From positions 13,443,756 through 13,507,755 of the forward strand of contig NC_019880.2 of NCBI RefSeq assembly GCF_002234675.1: 64,000 nucleotides of DNA, written 5' to 3'. Source of the DNA: Oryzias latipes (taxonomy: Eukaryota; Chordata; Actinopteri; Beloniformes; Adrianichthyidae). Positions 1-12,929 of the stretch are shown here, piece after piece (the first letter of the stretch is position 1; each line of letters begins with the position of its first letter). The position numbers and the translations under genes are program-made. Below the pieces are notes generated by a model. It made no database searches. It saw only the letters and a list, made by a program, of their open reading frames with translations, and had not been told where the DNA came from.

Positions 1-1930
1 CTTCTGTGTATTCAGCACATTCTCAGATTTAGAAGGACTCTTTTACATCATTATTGTGCTGCAGCTATTATAGCTACTATAAAGATCCCTCTGAAATGAC
101 AGATTTTAGTAACAGTTCAAAGTTTTGAAAAAAGTGGCTGTAGCTGATAGAGAAATTAGAAGTTTGTTCCTTTTTCTTAAGCTTATGACTTTTAACTTAG
201 TTATAGAGTATAATTAATGATAAATAGAAAGAAAAATAATGTGACCTGTCTGCAGACATAGAGTATCAACAGAAAGTCACCTTGTCTCCTTATACCACTA
301 ACAACAGCAAAATTACATGCTTACTCTTCAAAAGCTAAAATTTGTTAAGAATGATTAGAGAATGTTTTTTCGTTTGTTTTTATTTTCAAAATGTAGGTTT
401 TTTCAATATTAGTAGAAGCCACATTTAGCAGCTTCCTCTATTAATTTTGTTAAAAAAACAGTCATTAGTGGCTTGCTGAAGAGCCGCAGTCCGATTTAAG
501 AAAGGAGAGGAGACTAGCCTAAAGCCTCTGTCGAGACTCTGCACTTTTCTTTGACTGTATAAAGGAGGAAGTGATCAATAGAAGAATCAAATGTCGGGAC
601 AACAGGTTTTTCCTCTGATCAATGGAAACAGATCAGATTTTAAAGCAGGACAGAAGACAAGATAGGATTGAGAGATTACATTGACGTGGTTCGGTGACAG
701 TGAGAGTCTTCCTTTTCTTCCAAATGGGCTGATGTAGTCTAATGTACTGACTCAGTCAAGCTCAGGTGTATAAAGCAATAATCTGATTTAAAAGTTCAAT
801 GAACAAAGAAGAAATGTATATGCAAATGTGATATGTACTTAAAAGCCTGTTGAGATTATTACGCATAATCTAAAATCCAATGAGTTTCATGCTATAGAAC
901 AGTATTGCAAAACTAAACCCCCCTTTGGGAAATCAATGAATAACAAAATGCTTACTCTATGGCAAAATCCCCTCAGTAAATTTTTGCAAAAGTTTAATTT
1001 AGTGTCAAAAATGGGTTTTAAGTGCCGTTTAGTCTTTTTCATTATCGGCACGACCAATTATGTCAGCTCACCGTGGGATATTGTAACTGACCTGTAAATG
1101 GAATATGTGACGAAGGTGTTAGTATGGCAGCCTCCGGGGTCAGCGAATGAGGAGGGGGCAAAGTGTGACAATTTTTCCGCTACACTCGCTCATCACCACT
1201 CATGATTAAAAATGCTGCGACACACTTGCAAGCATGCAAAGCTGGCAACGGGGGCCCCTTTGAAATAGTGCTGACGGCAGTTTAGCAGGGCGGCTTCCTT
1301 GAAAAGAAAGGTTCGCCATGCCTTGCCATGTGGCCTTCTGATTTTCCCAGCTAAAATAGGGTCTGCCTAAGCCCTGCTTGGCATTGCCAACCATCCCAGA
1401 CATCCTGACACTTTCCCCAGGGAGAGACACCCAGAACAGGTGAAGGACTCAAAATAAGGACCCTTACCATGACTGGCCACACAAAGTGAGTGAAGACAGG
1501 CCCTTTTGTAGGTGTGTGCTTGAAGGGGGGATTATTATTGTTTTTGGAGAGAAAGAAGAGCCCCAGGTCAGCTGGCCCCAGCCCCCACCTCGTGGCCTGT
1601 GTTAATCCGTGCACAAATGCCAGCCGCCTTTGCCAAAGGCCCCGTCCTGAAGCACCCTTCTTTGAAGGGATGATACCCGAGCTCAGCTGCTGCTGCTACC
1701 CTCACTGTCCTGTGTGTAGAAGGCCGTAAAACAGGGGAAGGGCTTTGGACAACGTGGTGTGCATCTCCCTTTGCACGTTTGTAGCACACCTACTGTTTAC
1801 TTTGGAACCTCATGGATTGTCCAGGGTGAAGCTACTTATCATGACAGGAGCTACCAAAGAGACACAAATAGTGAATCCAAAACAGGCTCCAACTAACTCT
1901 TAATAGTTGTAGTTCCTTCTCTGTCAACTG

Positions 1931-2451
1931 TTAGGCTATGTTCACCACGGGTATGTGTGGCGTGTTCAAGAAACGGGCATTCCTGAGTGCACTATTAGCA
2001 TATGGCGTTCACACTGAATAACTGATACTAGTGCATGTACCTACAGTTGGAAGAGGCTTGCTCCAAGCTTTTTTCTCTCACAGCTCTATTCCGATAAATG
2101 AAAGACTTGGTGTCATCAAATTCCGTCATGGCACGAATCGCAATTTTTAATTTCTCCTCCATGATCAATTTTCAAATGGTTGGCTCTTCCATGTTTTGAA
2201 AAGGACGCTACCCATACATCAAATCCGAGTCTCTGAATGGTCAAAGTTCAACTGGTTTAACTTTTGACACATGCTCAAGCGCATATTGTACGTAGAGCCT
2301 GAAAACAGACTTGAAAACTTGCTTAGCTATGCGTGAGTTTTGAAAGCAAAAACCCGAAACGCACATATATATGCTCGTTAACATAAACCTTTCAGTGGAA
2401 GTGGTTGCTCGAACAAGCTTTTCTGAACCTGCGTGTGAACGTAGCATTAGG
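1931..2451. mobile_element. Nonautonomous hAT-like DNA transposon (miniature element)
   Basis: The left end reads GGCTATGTTCACCACGGGTA and the right end GAACCTGCGTGTGAACGTAGC, whose reverse complement begins GCTACGTTCACACGCAGG. These are imperfect terminal inverted repeats of about 20 bp around 520 bp of noncoding sequence. The G-C-T-A-C-G-T-T-C-A-C-A-C type of end is common on hAT-like nonautonomous elements of fishes. No transposase reading frame is present. I could not define a convincing 8-bp target duplication, so the exact ends are uncertain by several bases. Confidence 0.6.
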
Positions 2452-3799
2452 GATTACTGACAAACGAAAGTTAGTTACAGGCAGTTGCTAGTAACATCAA
2501 ATTTAAATATGTAAAGAACTATATATCCTCACAGTGACAGCAATGTGGGTTAAAATTTTAGGTTTACCGTAAAAAAAAATCATTTCTATAACTTGCTGTT
2601 TGTAAAGATATAATTGTCGTTGCTTTGAATGTGTGTGTCTGCACACACAAGCATGCTGGTGTGCACAGGTAGCCCCCTAGTTCTCGCTGGGAAGGATGAG
2701 CATCTGTTGGGAATTTAGGGTAATTAGGTTAGTAGGTTGCCAGTGTCAGGAAATTGAAAGACAATCCTAATCAAATTGGTGTTTCCTGGGAATCAAATCA
2801 TTTACATAAGTTGAAGAAATCTCTTTTCTGCACTTATATGTTAATACAGATTAGGCCAAACTGTGCCATTCATTTATTTAGAGGTAACATCACCTTGCTG
2901 GAGAAGTTATAAAAATATTGAAAATACTTTGCATAAATTCCTCTGAATGAAACGAAGGCCGGCCATCACTTCTGTCATCATACTTCATCTGATTTTCACC
3001 CCCCTGCTTTTTTTCCCTTTTTGCACTGAGCGACCTCCATTCGCAGTGCATGGGACACATCCAAACTCATTCGCTCCAAAAGCACTTGCTGATGGGCAAA
3101 TTGTATTAGGCTCATTTGCAGTGGCCGCACAATGCCCAGGTTTTTCGCTGTCCTCCCTCTTATAAAGTGATGAAATCATCAAGGAAGTGCTCTGGCTGCG
3201 GGTGTCGTTCACTCAAAGGACACAGGAGGCTGACAAATTAACTACTCCTCCTCCACAAGCATTTCATTGAGCCTTTTCTTCATCCAGTCGTCAGCACTGA
3301 CTATGTGTGAAGGTTACATTATGTATAAAGATCTAAGGGATTCTTCCTCCTTGACAGCATTGAGATTTAAGTCATGTGGTGGCATTGAGTACGAGGATGC
3401 AATCATTTGCATTCGGTCGCATTAAATAACTTAACACCTGCATTGTAATATCACCAAATAAGAAGACATAGATAAAATATGTTAACAATGTTGAAAATTA
3501 ATAGAACAGCAAAGACATACAAGTGGAAACAGTCTTATCAAATAATGAGATTATAAATAACTTATGTTATGATGAGGCCAGGTTGACATTTACAGTATCA
3601 GTGTAGGACCTAGCCCCCTAGGTGTGGCTGGGGGTGATAAGACCTCCCCTGCACACCAGAGAAAGAGGGGTGAAATAGGGGTCTTTTATGGGAAAGCAAT
3701 ACCCAGTTATCTATCTGCAATATGACAGTGAATCCTTTGTGTATTATATGTGTGGCTGTGTCTTTGGCGGGTTTTAGTTTCTCGTTTCAGGATGTTGAA

Positions 3800-3965
3800 G
3801 CGTGCGCACCTGGGCTCTCACAGATCAGTGAAAACGGCAGGTAGCTGGCAGCTAATTACCATGCAGTCTGCCTCGCCCAGAAGCTAAATAATTAGAAGGC
3901 CGGTCTGTGAGATCATTGACCCCTGTGTTAAATATTCATATGTTTAGACCTGCTCTGGCTCCACT
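3800..3965. promoter_or_regulatory. Candidate conserved noncoding element in esrrb intron
   Basis: A compositionally balanced block without repeat character, with several homeodomain-type TAATTA cores (for example GCTAATTACC and AATAATTAGAAG), about 250 bp upstream of a coding exon. Conservation cannot be seen from one sequence, so this is a low-confidence inference from texture. Confidence 0.25.
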
Positions 3966-4214
3966 GTGTCACAGTAAACCAGCCAGGCATAAACCACATA
4001 TGGGAGGGCAGTCGTGCACACAAACACGCGTACACAAATTTGTGTCGCTTATACAGAATCTATTACTTTTCTGACTCATGATAAAATTCTGAATAGCTTT
4101 GTTTTGGGTTTTTATTTGAACCATTTCGGCTTTAGTTTGGGTTTTACATTTGATATGCAAAGACAAAGACATGAACTGTTTTCCATTGATGTTTCCCTGT
4201 CTCTTCTAATCCAG

Positions 4215-4325
4215 GAGTTCGTCTGGACCGTGTGCGAGGGGGCAGACAGAAATACAAGCGGAGACTGGATTCAGAAAACAATCCATATCTGGGCTTGACA
4301 CTCCCTCCTCCCACCAAAAAGCCCC
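4215..4325 (+). CDS. esrrb: esrrb coding exon: DNA-binding-domain C-terminal extension and hinge
   Basis: Acceptor ccag precedes 4215 and donor gtaagt begins at 4326. The first two bases complete a glycine codon begun in the upstream exon. The exon then reads [16 protein letters not shown], the ERR extension that follows the second zinc finger and contacts the 5' part of the response element, followed by the hinge [19 protein letters not shown]. One base (c) is left for the next exon. It is too short and lacks a start codon, so it would be missed by a simple ORF search. The intron to the next exon is 277 bp. Confidence 0.93.
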
Positions 4326-4602
4326 GTAAGTGATGTTCCATCACTAGTCCATTGTCTTTCTGCTTCATTGTCCGTCCTCTGTCAAACCAGCACAAAGGCA
4401 AACTTTTGTATCCTTCTTTTACCATGTTTGGACATTTGAAAGTTCTTAATAAAGAAATAAAGTAGCTGAGCATATGACCATTATTTAATGAGAGGATGCT
4501 ACAACTATTTCAAATTCAAACCTAAGATCCACATTTTGCTGGATATGACCTCTGACCTCTGTTTTTTCTTTGATTTCTCACTACTCCTCCTTTCAACCTC
4601 AG

Positions 4603-4764
4603 TCACAAAGATAGTGTCTCACCTGTTGGTGGCAGAGCCAGAGAAGATCTATGCAATGCCTGACCCCACCATGCCGGAGAGCGACATCAAGGCTCTCACC
4701 ACGCTGTGTGACCTGGCTGACCGCGAGCTGGTGGTGATAATCGGCTGGGCTAAACACATTCCAG
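4603..4764 (+). CDS. esrrb: esrrb coding exon: start of ligand-binding domain
   Basis: Acceptor ctcag precedes 4603 and donor gtaaaa begins at 4765. It reads [20 protein letters not shown], then [20 protein letters not shown] and IGWAKHIPG, covering helices 1 to 3 of the ERR ligand-binding domain, including the helix 3 segment that lines the small constitutively filled pocket. It ends with one base of the glycine codon finished by the next exon. This is the most gamma-like of the four exons ([18 protein letters not shown]). The apparent ORF starting at 4488 runs through intron sequence on both sides, so only these positions are coding. Confidence 0.95.
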
Positions 4765-7700
4765 GTAAAAGAGAAGCAAAACTTTTTTCTTTGTGTCTAA
4801 TTTTAGAGCATCTTCTTCTCATTCTGACTTCACATTCACAATGAAAATAAACATGCACATAGATAATTAATGACAGCCTCTGGGTAAAGAGAGCATCAAA
4901 GGCACGCACAATACTCTCAAAGGAAACACCTGTATTATAAATTTCCACAAATCTCTGAATCCAGACAGATTTAGCAACAAAGTGTTGCAATCACTGTAAG
5001 GATTTGAGAATATCGCACACAGAAAAACAGTGGCACACATGAATGAACACAAAAGCAGGCACACACACTGATAGATTGAATTATTGATGGGCATAATCAT
5101 GTTTCTTCCATGGCCCATAGACATGGTGATAGAGGAGGTGTTAGGTTTAAGAGGTTGTTGAATTAGGAATAGACCATTGAGAAACAAAGCACTTCTGTCA
5201 GCAGAGATTTGGCTTCCGTCACAAAAATTCATTTGATTTAAAAATACATAAATAAAAAAACGTGTTTAGATTCTGCTTGTTTTTTGCAAACCTGGCAGAT
5301 TCTGCTTGATCTTTCACATGACCCCTACAATTTTATAGCATTATGGTACGGCAATGACAGGGGAGTAAAAAGTAAACAAAAGCGATCCCTATAACCTCCT
5401 CCTCTTGCTCTCATACGCATTACTTGAAAAAGCCGTGCAGCTGTGTCAGGATGCAGAAAATGTGCAACATCGCAGCAACACTGACAGTTGCGCACTTACT
5501 GATGCACAAACACATGAAAATATCTCAAAGTTTTTAGATTTTGTCAAAAGCCTTAAAAGATTATTAAACCCACAATTCCTTGATAAAAAGGATTTTTAAT
5601 GAAGTCTGATTGAACTAAACTGACCTTTTTTGTTGTACCGAAAAGGTATTAGAGTGCTTCTCAGAAGGGGGGTATTAAACAGGTACAGATCTGATAGTAA
5701 GGAGATTAGAGATGGATATGCTCCCAGCTTCTGGCCACAGCCCCGGTCCCTTACGTATCTAAACTGTTTGGATCACTCCCCACAGGCCGTGCATGGTCAG
5801 CAGCCTGAGAGTTTAAACAAGGAGCTTACTGAGGAGCGGATCACAGCTGACCCGATAACACACTCCCATCGTTATGACCCAAAAATTACACCAGTCACTC
5901 ATTACAGTCCTATATGTGTCAAATGCACACGGGTGGAATGGCCATTTTGAATTCTAAACAGAAATTATGAGTGAATGAATAGTATTTAAGGAGCACTTTT
6001 TAAGAAGCACTTTGTGTTGTTTTAACAACAGATATATTCAGGAATTTCATGACCACAAATTGTGTTTTAGACAAAAAAAAATGTAATAAACAGCTCCAAC
6101 AGTTCTGATCTTACATCCCAACATCATTCTAATGTATGGACTCTAATTGGGATTTCCATATGTCATGGTAAGCACTATTAAGCAGATTATAGTTACACAA
6201 TTGCATACTATACAGATTAATTATGCAGAGTTTTAAAGGTATTTGCCAGTTTGAAACTGTGTACAAATGTGTCATTAATGATCTCAGTGAAACCTTGAAG
6301 CAATAAGCCCGTAGTGTTGTTTCGAGCTTTAAGGAGTATTCTGCAACTTACAAGCTGCACTAAATAATCTCTACTACCTGTGAGATGATAGGCTTTAAGA
6401 AGATTATTGAGATCTGCTTCGGTGTAAACACGTACACACTCACACTAATGTGTCTGTGTCATATGTGCTCTCTTCAGATTTTTTTTCTCCTTATTGCTAA
6501 AACTGTCCTTTTTGTTTTAGTCAAAATCATAATTTGACCAAAGAGAGCCTCCTCTACCCCCTGCCTAAGTGCCTGCTGTGTCCCCGTCCCTGTGGTGGTG
6601 TTCGTATTAGGACAGAAGATGTCCTCTGGCCATGAAATGGCTGCATAATTGAGTTGTACATGGCTGAACCTGATCAGAGACGGTTCACTGGTTGAGCGAA
6701 ACTCCATGCACTAACACTTCATGCAGCAACGGGACCCCAGGGCAGCCTACCACGCTCAGCTCCTGCTATATTTCACCCCCTTTATCCACTACAGGACTGG
6801 AGCTACTGATTGTCTTCTCATAGATTTTTGTGGCCAATGGAGTTAAAAGGATTAACAGTTTATTAAAAAAGCAGTGAACATTGATTAGGACACAGATAGA
6901 TGGACCTATCAATAAAGTCCAAATGCAATTTTTTTGATGCCCCAAAACTTTACACTATGTTTAATATCAGCTTAGTAACAGCATTGTAAAGTGTTAAAAG
7001 AATGAAAAATGAGGGCCCACAAACTAAAATAAATGAGTGTACTACTGAAATAGTAAAATACTACTGTAAATGAGAACTTTTATTTGTTTTTACGTAAAGT
7101 GCACGTATTAGCACCCGTGTTACTAGTTCACAAAGTTATAAAGAGGCATAATGGAGGTGCAAAAAAAAGGTTAGGCTGCTTCACCACAGTGAAATTGGCA
7201 CGTCAGTGCAGAAAAAAAGGGGGTCACAAATGATCACAAACTCACAAAAGCCCTACAGGGGTCCCATTTCAACTTGGTCTGCATATATGAAGGTCTCTTC
7301 AAGTGTGTCAGATTTTCCCCAGAAATTTCTGCTGAAATAAAATAATTTCCTTAGCACAATTGGTCCTGCTAATCAAAATCGAGGTTAACAAAATCCAAGC
7401 TATACTATCAGTCTGATTCCACCTTAAGTCATTTAATAATCACAACAGAGCTTTAAAACCCAAGTGTCGCTGCTTTAAATAGCGCCGTGATGCACGTCTG
7501 TCACCTAAGCGTGCAGGATCATTACGAACACAACAGAGTTACTCGGATGGTGACAGATGAGTTGTTTCTCCTAAGGTGCGAACAACCTTTGACACTCGTA
7601 GCAGTCAACTGTCCAGCCTTTCTGACCCCTTTCCATCATGTAAAGCTGGATTTCTATCGGTCCAGGGGGTTGTAGGAGGAGCTAAGTCTGATGACAGCTT

Positions 7701-7949
7701 CAGTGTGCTGAAACCGGTTTGTTTATTTTGAGCACATGCCTTCTCTCCAGCTGTTGAAATCTCATGCATGCAGTTAAAAAAACAGTCGTTTATTCATTTA
7801 TTATTTTTCAATTTGTCATGTCAACTTCAAGCACTGCTAAATTTACTTTTAAATATGTTTTGCCTCTTAAAAAAAAAGGAACATTTACCTAGACAAATTA
7901 TTGTTAAACTTCAAAGCTTTGAAAATGTGTATAGAAATTGTGGAGTTTA

Positions 7950-8098
7950 TTAATAACCCCTTGATGCCTGTTGATGAAAATATGTACCAAACCCCATTCT
8001 GCTCCAAAATTACCCTAATTTAGCAAATACTTGAAATCAAAAATTTGATTTTTATTTTCTAAAGCTGTAAAGAAATTTAGGTGTCAAGGTGTTAAACT
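7950..8098. mobile_element. Short MITE with TTAAC-CCTTGACACC-type ends
   Basis: The left end TTAATAACCCCTTGATGCCT and the right end AGGTGTCAAGGTGTTAAA are inverted copies of each other (right end reversed: TTTAACACCTTGACACCT). The element is about 148 bp, AT-rich and has no coding capacity. A matching end, TTAACCCCTTGACACCTGAA, occurs at 37107-37126, and a more diverged one at 53503. A TTAA at the border suggests a piggyBac-like family, but this is only an inference. Confidence 0.55.
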
Positions 8099-10039
8099 GT
8101 TTTTTCAAATGTTTTCTTTTTTCTTAATCATTTGTTTGTGAAAACCTCCTCATTTACTGAATTCCAGTTCATCAGCCCAGTTTTGCACACAGCTGGCAGA
8201 CACATCTGTTGTGAGCATGGAGGCAGCAGTGTTATAAAGTGATGGTGCCTCTTGTACATTGTCGTGTTCGTGTCAGCTCAGCTCCGTGATCACCTGCTCT
8301 CCTCCGCTCCTCTGTCTGGACTCTTGTGTTTTTTTCTTTGCCATCAAATTGTGAAATCTACTTACTGTGTTGCCAGCCTGATCCCACTCAAGCTGTGTAA
8401 TCTCCTTGTAATAGAGTGTGAATACTGCCCAGCAATAAATCAGCACCTCATCAGTGAACTTTATTAAATATAGACACCAACAGACAGCCCTTAGTATATT
8501 CAATTTACCTTCTGACGTAAGCCTCAATGCAGGAGATAAAGACAGATTGAGCAATCAGAGGATGCTGAGGCCTGAACCTGGGCATCAGAGTGAGATGAAG
8601 GCAGAAAAGGTGCAGGCAGATTGAGAGGGAGTGCATTGGGGGTAAACAGGCAATGAGGGGGTGTGCAGAGACATGGCAAGTTAGGAGAGGACCTTGTTAA
8701 ACCATGTGGGTGCATAGCAGATTTACCGCACATTGCTGTGTTATTCATGTCACTCGGTGATAACACTTAGGTGCAAGAGTTTGTGTTTACTTCATGTGTA
8801 ACGTCTGCAATCTCTGAATGATTTGCCTCTGAGTAATCATCGGAGTGCCATCCCTCATTAAGCAATTTTATTTGATGGCAGCAAAGATAAATGATGTGTA
8901 ATTATAGCAATGATTAAAGTCTGATTCGTCCAGGTCTTTAAGGCTAAACTGAGATATGTAAATTTAGTATTGGCCAGGAGGACCACGTAGAGGCCTAAAG
9001 ACCTCTCTGTAAGGGTCAGGAGGTCATAGGGAGCAGATTACTACAAGGGGATTACTGTATTTAACATTCCTCACCCCCAAAACGTTTACAGGCTGCTGAT
9101 CAAAGCGCTCATTTTGCAGCCACTTGCAAAAGGACAATGGGTTGGTCACCATGTCGAAAAACAGCAAATAGAAAGGTTGGAGCACTTTAAACTTTATACT
9201 TTGTAGTCATGTTCACTGAGTTGGATTTGTTTATTTAAAAAAATGTGTGATTAGTTTATTTAAAAGCAGCCTTTAAACCGGCGTCCAGGGAATGCTTATA
9301 CCAAGCGGAGCCCGTTGTGTCGTGCGTGTGGCTGGGTGCATTTTTCTTGAGCTCAGCAGTTTATTATCAAGCTGTTATTGATCCGATTCTTCTCATCCTG
9401 TCATGTAAATTTAAGAAGAAGCATGGCTTGCAGCTGCAAATCCACACATATAGATCCACACCCCCAAACAGACTATTGCAAACTGGCCTCAGAAATCCTC
9501 TTTATTCCTATATTGACACCGGATATGATTTTTCATATTGTGTGTCACACATGAATGTAGAAACATCAGAGGTTTATGCATAGTCCCCCTTGTCCCCTCT
9601 TCATGTTGAAGTGCAGAAAGCTTTGATAAAAATAAGCTTACAGCAGTGTGATCATTCATCCCAGTTAGAGGAAAGAACAAAACGAAATGCTCAACCTCCA
9701 GGGTCCCGTTAGGGGCACTTTTACCCCAACTGGAGCCCGGAGAGCACTTGACTTGGCGGAGGTGAGATTGCCGCTGGGCAGAAGTCTTCAGGGCCTGCTT
9801 GTCCTTCTGATAGCTGGCCATGATAGATCAGCCACTGCCCAGCCAAAATTACTCTCTTTGCCCTTTCCATCTCCTGCTTCCTCTCCCCCCACCACGCTTT
9901 GGTCTTCTTTCACTCTTTTACCCCCTTATCTCCCTCCTCTCTGGCCCATATCTTCTCCTCTCTTTTATCCCCCATTTCTCTATCTCTCTTGCCGTCTTTT
10001 TCCCTTTTTTCTCCCTCACTCTGTCTTTTCCGTTGTCTG

Positions 10040-10220
10040 ATTGAGGGTGAGTTACGAGAGGGCTGCAGCTGGAGGGACCACACTGCCTCATAATTACATC
10101 TCTTTTTATTACTTGTGCTAATGGCCCTCGGGGAGAGGGAAACAATAATAAATTAATAGAATATGAACTCCAACTCAACGGAAATCTCCAGCATTTCATT
10201 TTGGACCGTCCTGTGCCCTG
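10040..10220. promoter_or_regulatory. Candidate conserved noncoding element in esrrb intron
   Basis: A non-repetitive block directly after the pyrimidine-rich tract, with CATAATTACATC, several AATAAATTAAT-like stretches and a GC-balanced flank (GCAGCTGGAGGGACCACA). The texture resembles known vertebrate developmental enhancers. No conservation evidence is available from one sequence. Confidence 0.25.
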
Positions 10221-10369
10221 GCAGATGAAACAGCGCTCTGATTAATCTCTGCGAGGAGTTTGAAGCAGCCATCTGTGGGTTTGGGCTGCCCCCTTCTGCT
10301 CACAGCTAAGGGCTTTTGGAAAGTTAAAGGGAGGCATAATGGTTCTTGCTTCAGTTGTTCATCTGCAGT

Positions 10370-10590
10370 CTTCTTGGGCTACTTTATAGTGTTTTCTGAT
10401 TTCATTTGAATTTTAGTAATGCCAATTAAGGGGATTAATTGTTCCCACTTCGTAATTATGATTAAAGGGGTGGATTTGAAGTGTAAGACCCTCATTTAAT
10501 CCAGGTGCTGAAGTTAAAGATTATTACATCTCAGCATCCTGTTTGCCAAGGTTTACAGACACCTGATGTCGCTCTAGCAGGGAAGTGGAA
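10370..10590. promoter_or_regulatory. Candidate conserved noncoding element with clustered homeodomain cores
   Basis: Within about 100 bp there are CCAATTAAGG, GATTAATTG, CGTAATTATG and TCATTTAATCC, followed by AAGATTATTACATCTC. The clustering of ATTA cores in non-repeat sequence is what makes it stand out. The role is an inference. Confidence 0.28.
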
Positions 10591-12659
10591 AAGGCCCTTC
10601 AAGCTCACGGAAAGACCTCTCTGATTTGGTCAATATTGTGTCATGTTTGGCCAAAGCAGTGGGCTGGAAATGAAGATGTAAATATTGATATTTCATTAGA
10701 GGAAATCACCCACTCTGACGGCACTTAACCGGGCCACCTTTAGAGTGCGGCGGCCAGAGCAGCGCGTGACCTGCGGAGTCGGGAAGTCACTTCATTACTC
10801 GATTAAATTGAGTGGAAAAAGGCAAGGCAACGACACAAGATCCCATTTGGAGTGATAATTTAGGCTTTGAGGAGAGAGGATGGAGCAGGGGGAAAAACAC
10901 CACCTCTCCATCTCACAACACTGGATTAAATTCAAGGACTTTTAGCGTCAAAGGTAATTGTAGGCTGCTGGGCTGCATGACTGCATATGGCTGTGAGGCT
11001 TCTGTTGGATCAGAACAACTCCATAGCCCCTTCAACAACCGCTGAACAAGGCCTTCACACGAGCTGTCAGATTGGAAGCAATGCTTTAGTTCCGCTTCAG
11101 TCCGCTTTGCCATTAAAAGGCTACACAAAGCCCTGCCCATTATTGCAATGCCAAACTGATGCACCAATCAACACTATGTCCACACTTGCATGACAATTTC
11201 TCTTCGGCCAGTCCACATTTCGTCCAACATAATGGCTACGTATGCAGACAGGGAAATAACCCAACAAAGCGTTTTAAGATGGATAAGTTTAGTAGCACAG
11301 GCCGTTATTAAATATGGTTTATTGCCTTCACTGAAAATAGTCAATTGTTTTGAGTGCTTTCGGCAATTTGCTTTGTTGGGTTTAATTTGAGATCGGACCA
11401 GTCTACCCAGAGACTAACACCTTTCAGTTAGCACTTTTCTCCACTGACTATTGATTCCCCTTCAAAATGTGAAGGCCCTCACATTCTGATCACAATCTGT
11501 TAATTAATGTATCCTCCAGCTCTTCCTCTGCTGTGGTCATCACCACGATAAGGGAAATTGAACACTCAGGTACCACTCTCTCTGTCTGTCTCTGCCCCGT
11601 TTCCTCGTCACTTTGTCTCTTCTCAGGCGGCATGTGTGGTGCGTCGCCTGGTGTCCTGGCAGGGGAAGATAAACATCAGGCTGGTGTCTGCACCTAAAGA
11701 ATATCATTTATATTAAAGAGAAACAGTTGGAGCGCTCAGGTCAATACTGTAATCTTTTGCCTCCTAACCGCACAAAGGAAGGCAGTGTGCTGACAGCAAA
11801 CTTGTAAAAGCAATCATATTAATCAGGGTGGAGCTAAGGAGCCTAATTTACTGTCAGAATGAGACGGAGGAAGGGAAAGTGGGGATGGAGGGTGTTGGGA
11901 GGGGAGGTTCATGCAGTTTATTGACAGCTAAAGGGGAGTTTGAAGGAAAAAGGGGGATGAGATGGCTATCTCATAGTCTGTTCCTCACGCTACTCCCTTT
12001 TTGGCTTTACCCTCTTTAATTTGATTGGATTTCTCACAGCTCATCTGATGGGGGATCTATCAGTTTGTTTTATTTAATGTTCTATTCCAAGCATATGTAG
12101 GTGTGTTCCAGGAAAAACCAATAGATCCTTCAATATCAGCTGCAGTGGAAGATGAGGCCCAGGGTTAAAGCAGGTCTTAAGGCTGGGTTTAAACCATGTG
12201 ACTCGAGTGTATTTTTCTGTGTATAGATTTAGGTCCACGCATTTAGAAGTCACGACCCCGAGGTGAACGAGTCTGTTTGTTTTCTTGGTTGACATGGTTG
12301 TGTATTTGTGTGCATCACTTCTTTGTACACAGTCATGTCCTCCAGCCCCAATGAGAATGTGTCTTGGTGCTAATCCCCCGAACACCAGTAGAAGAGTGAC
12401 AGGATACGAGAGGGTAGCCATATGGCTTTGTGTATCCAGGACCTTTGCACCGATTTACTGTCCTCACTTACAGTAAAGCCCACCTAAGTGCTGTGACACG
12501 GACTTCAAAGAAAACCTTTGGAGGACTGTCCATGTGAAAGGAATCACCTCTGATTCCTAATTTTGTTTGGAGTCTGTTTATTACTCAGAGTTATGTGTTT
12601 CTTTGTATTTTTTTTTGTTTATTTTAACATCGTTTTCACAAATACTCCCTGTTTTCCAG

Positions 12660-12929
12660 GTTTCTCCACTCTGTCTTTGGGAGATCAGATGAGCCTGCTG
12701 CAGAGCGCCTGGATGGAGATCCTCATCCTCAGTATTGTGTTCCGCTCGTTGCCGTACGAAGACGAGCTGGTGTACGCCGAGGACTACATCATGGATGAAG
12801 AGCACTCGCGCCTGACGGGGCTGCTCGACCTCTACGTCTCCATACTGCAGCTTGTCCGCAAATACAAGAAGCTCAAAGTGGAGAAGGAGGAGTTTGTAAC
12901 CCTCAAAGCCATCGCTCTCGCCAACTCAG
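12660..12929 (+). CDS. esrrb: esrrb coding exon: ligand-binding domain core
   Basis: Acceptor ttccag precedes 12660 and donor gtggga begins at 12930. It encodes 90 residues from [18 protein letters not shown] to [12 protein letters not shown], the helix 4-8 core of the domain, including the ERR-beta-like [23 protein letters not shown] and [12 protein letters not shown] blocks. It is separated from the previous exon by a 7.9 kb intron and from the next by 2.5 kb. The reading frame stays open a short way into both introns, which explains a longer apparent ORF at 12563-12994. Confidence 0.95.

Larger units (their letters stand above)
1..4214 (+). other. Intron of esrrb, 5' end outside window
   Basis: The intron sequence leads to the acceptor at 4213-4214. 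I found no zinc-finger exon in it: no reading frame for an ERR DNA-binding domain on the + strand. It holds a hAT-like miniature element (about 1931-2451) and one non-repetitive block near 3800-3965 that looks like a candidate regulatory element. The rest is AT-rich with nothing recognisable. Confidence 0.7.
4765..12659 (+). other. Large esrrb intron (7.9 kb)
   Basis: Bounded by donor gtaaaa and acceptor ttccag. No coding exon was recognised inside on either strand. It contains a small inverted-repeat element (7950-8098), a pyrimidine-rich stretch near 9840-10030 (plus strand, many TCTCC/CTTTT runs) and two blocks with candidate enhancer texture (10040-10220 and 10370-10590). The remainder, including 5000-7900, 8100-9840 and 10600-12600, shows nothing I can name. 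Confidence 0.8.

Noticed and set aside
1..4200. Search for the ERR zinc-finger exons
   Set aside because: No sequence encoding the characteristic cysteine pattern was found, so they are inferred to lie upstream of the window.
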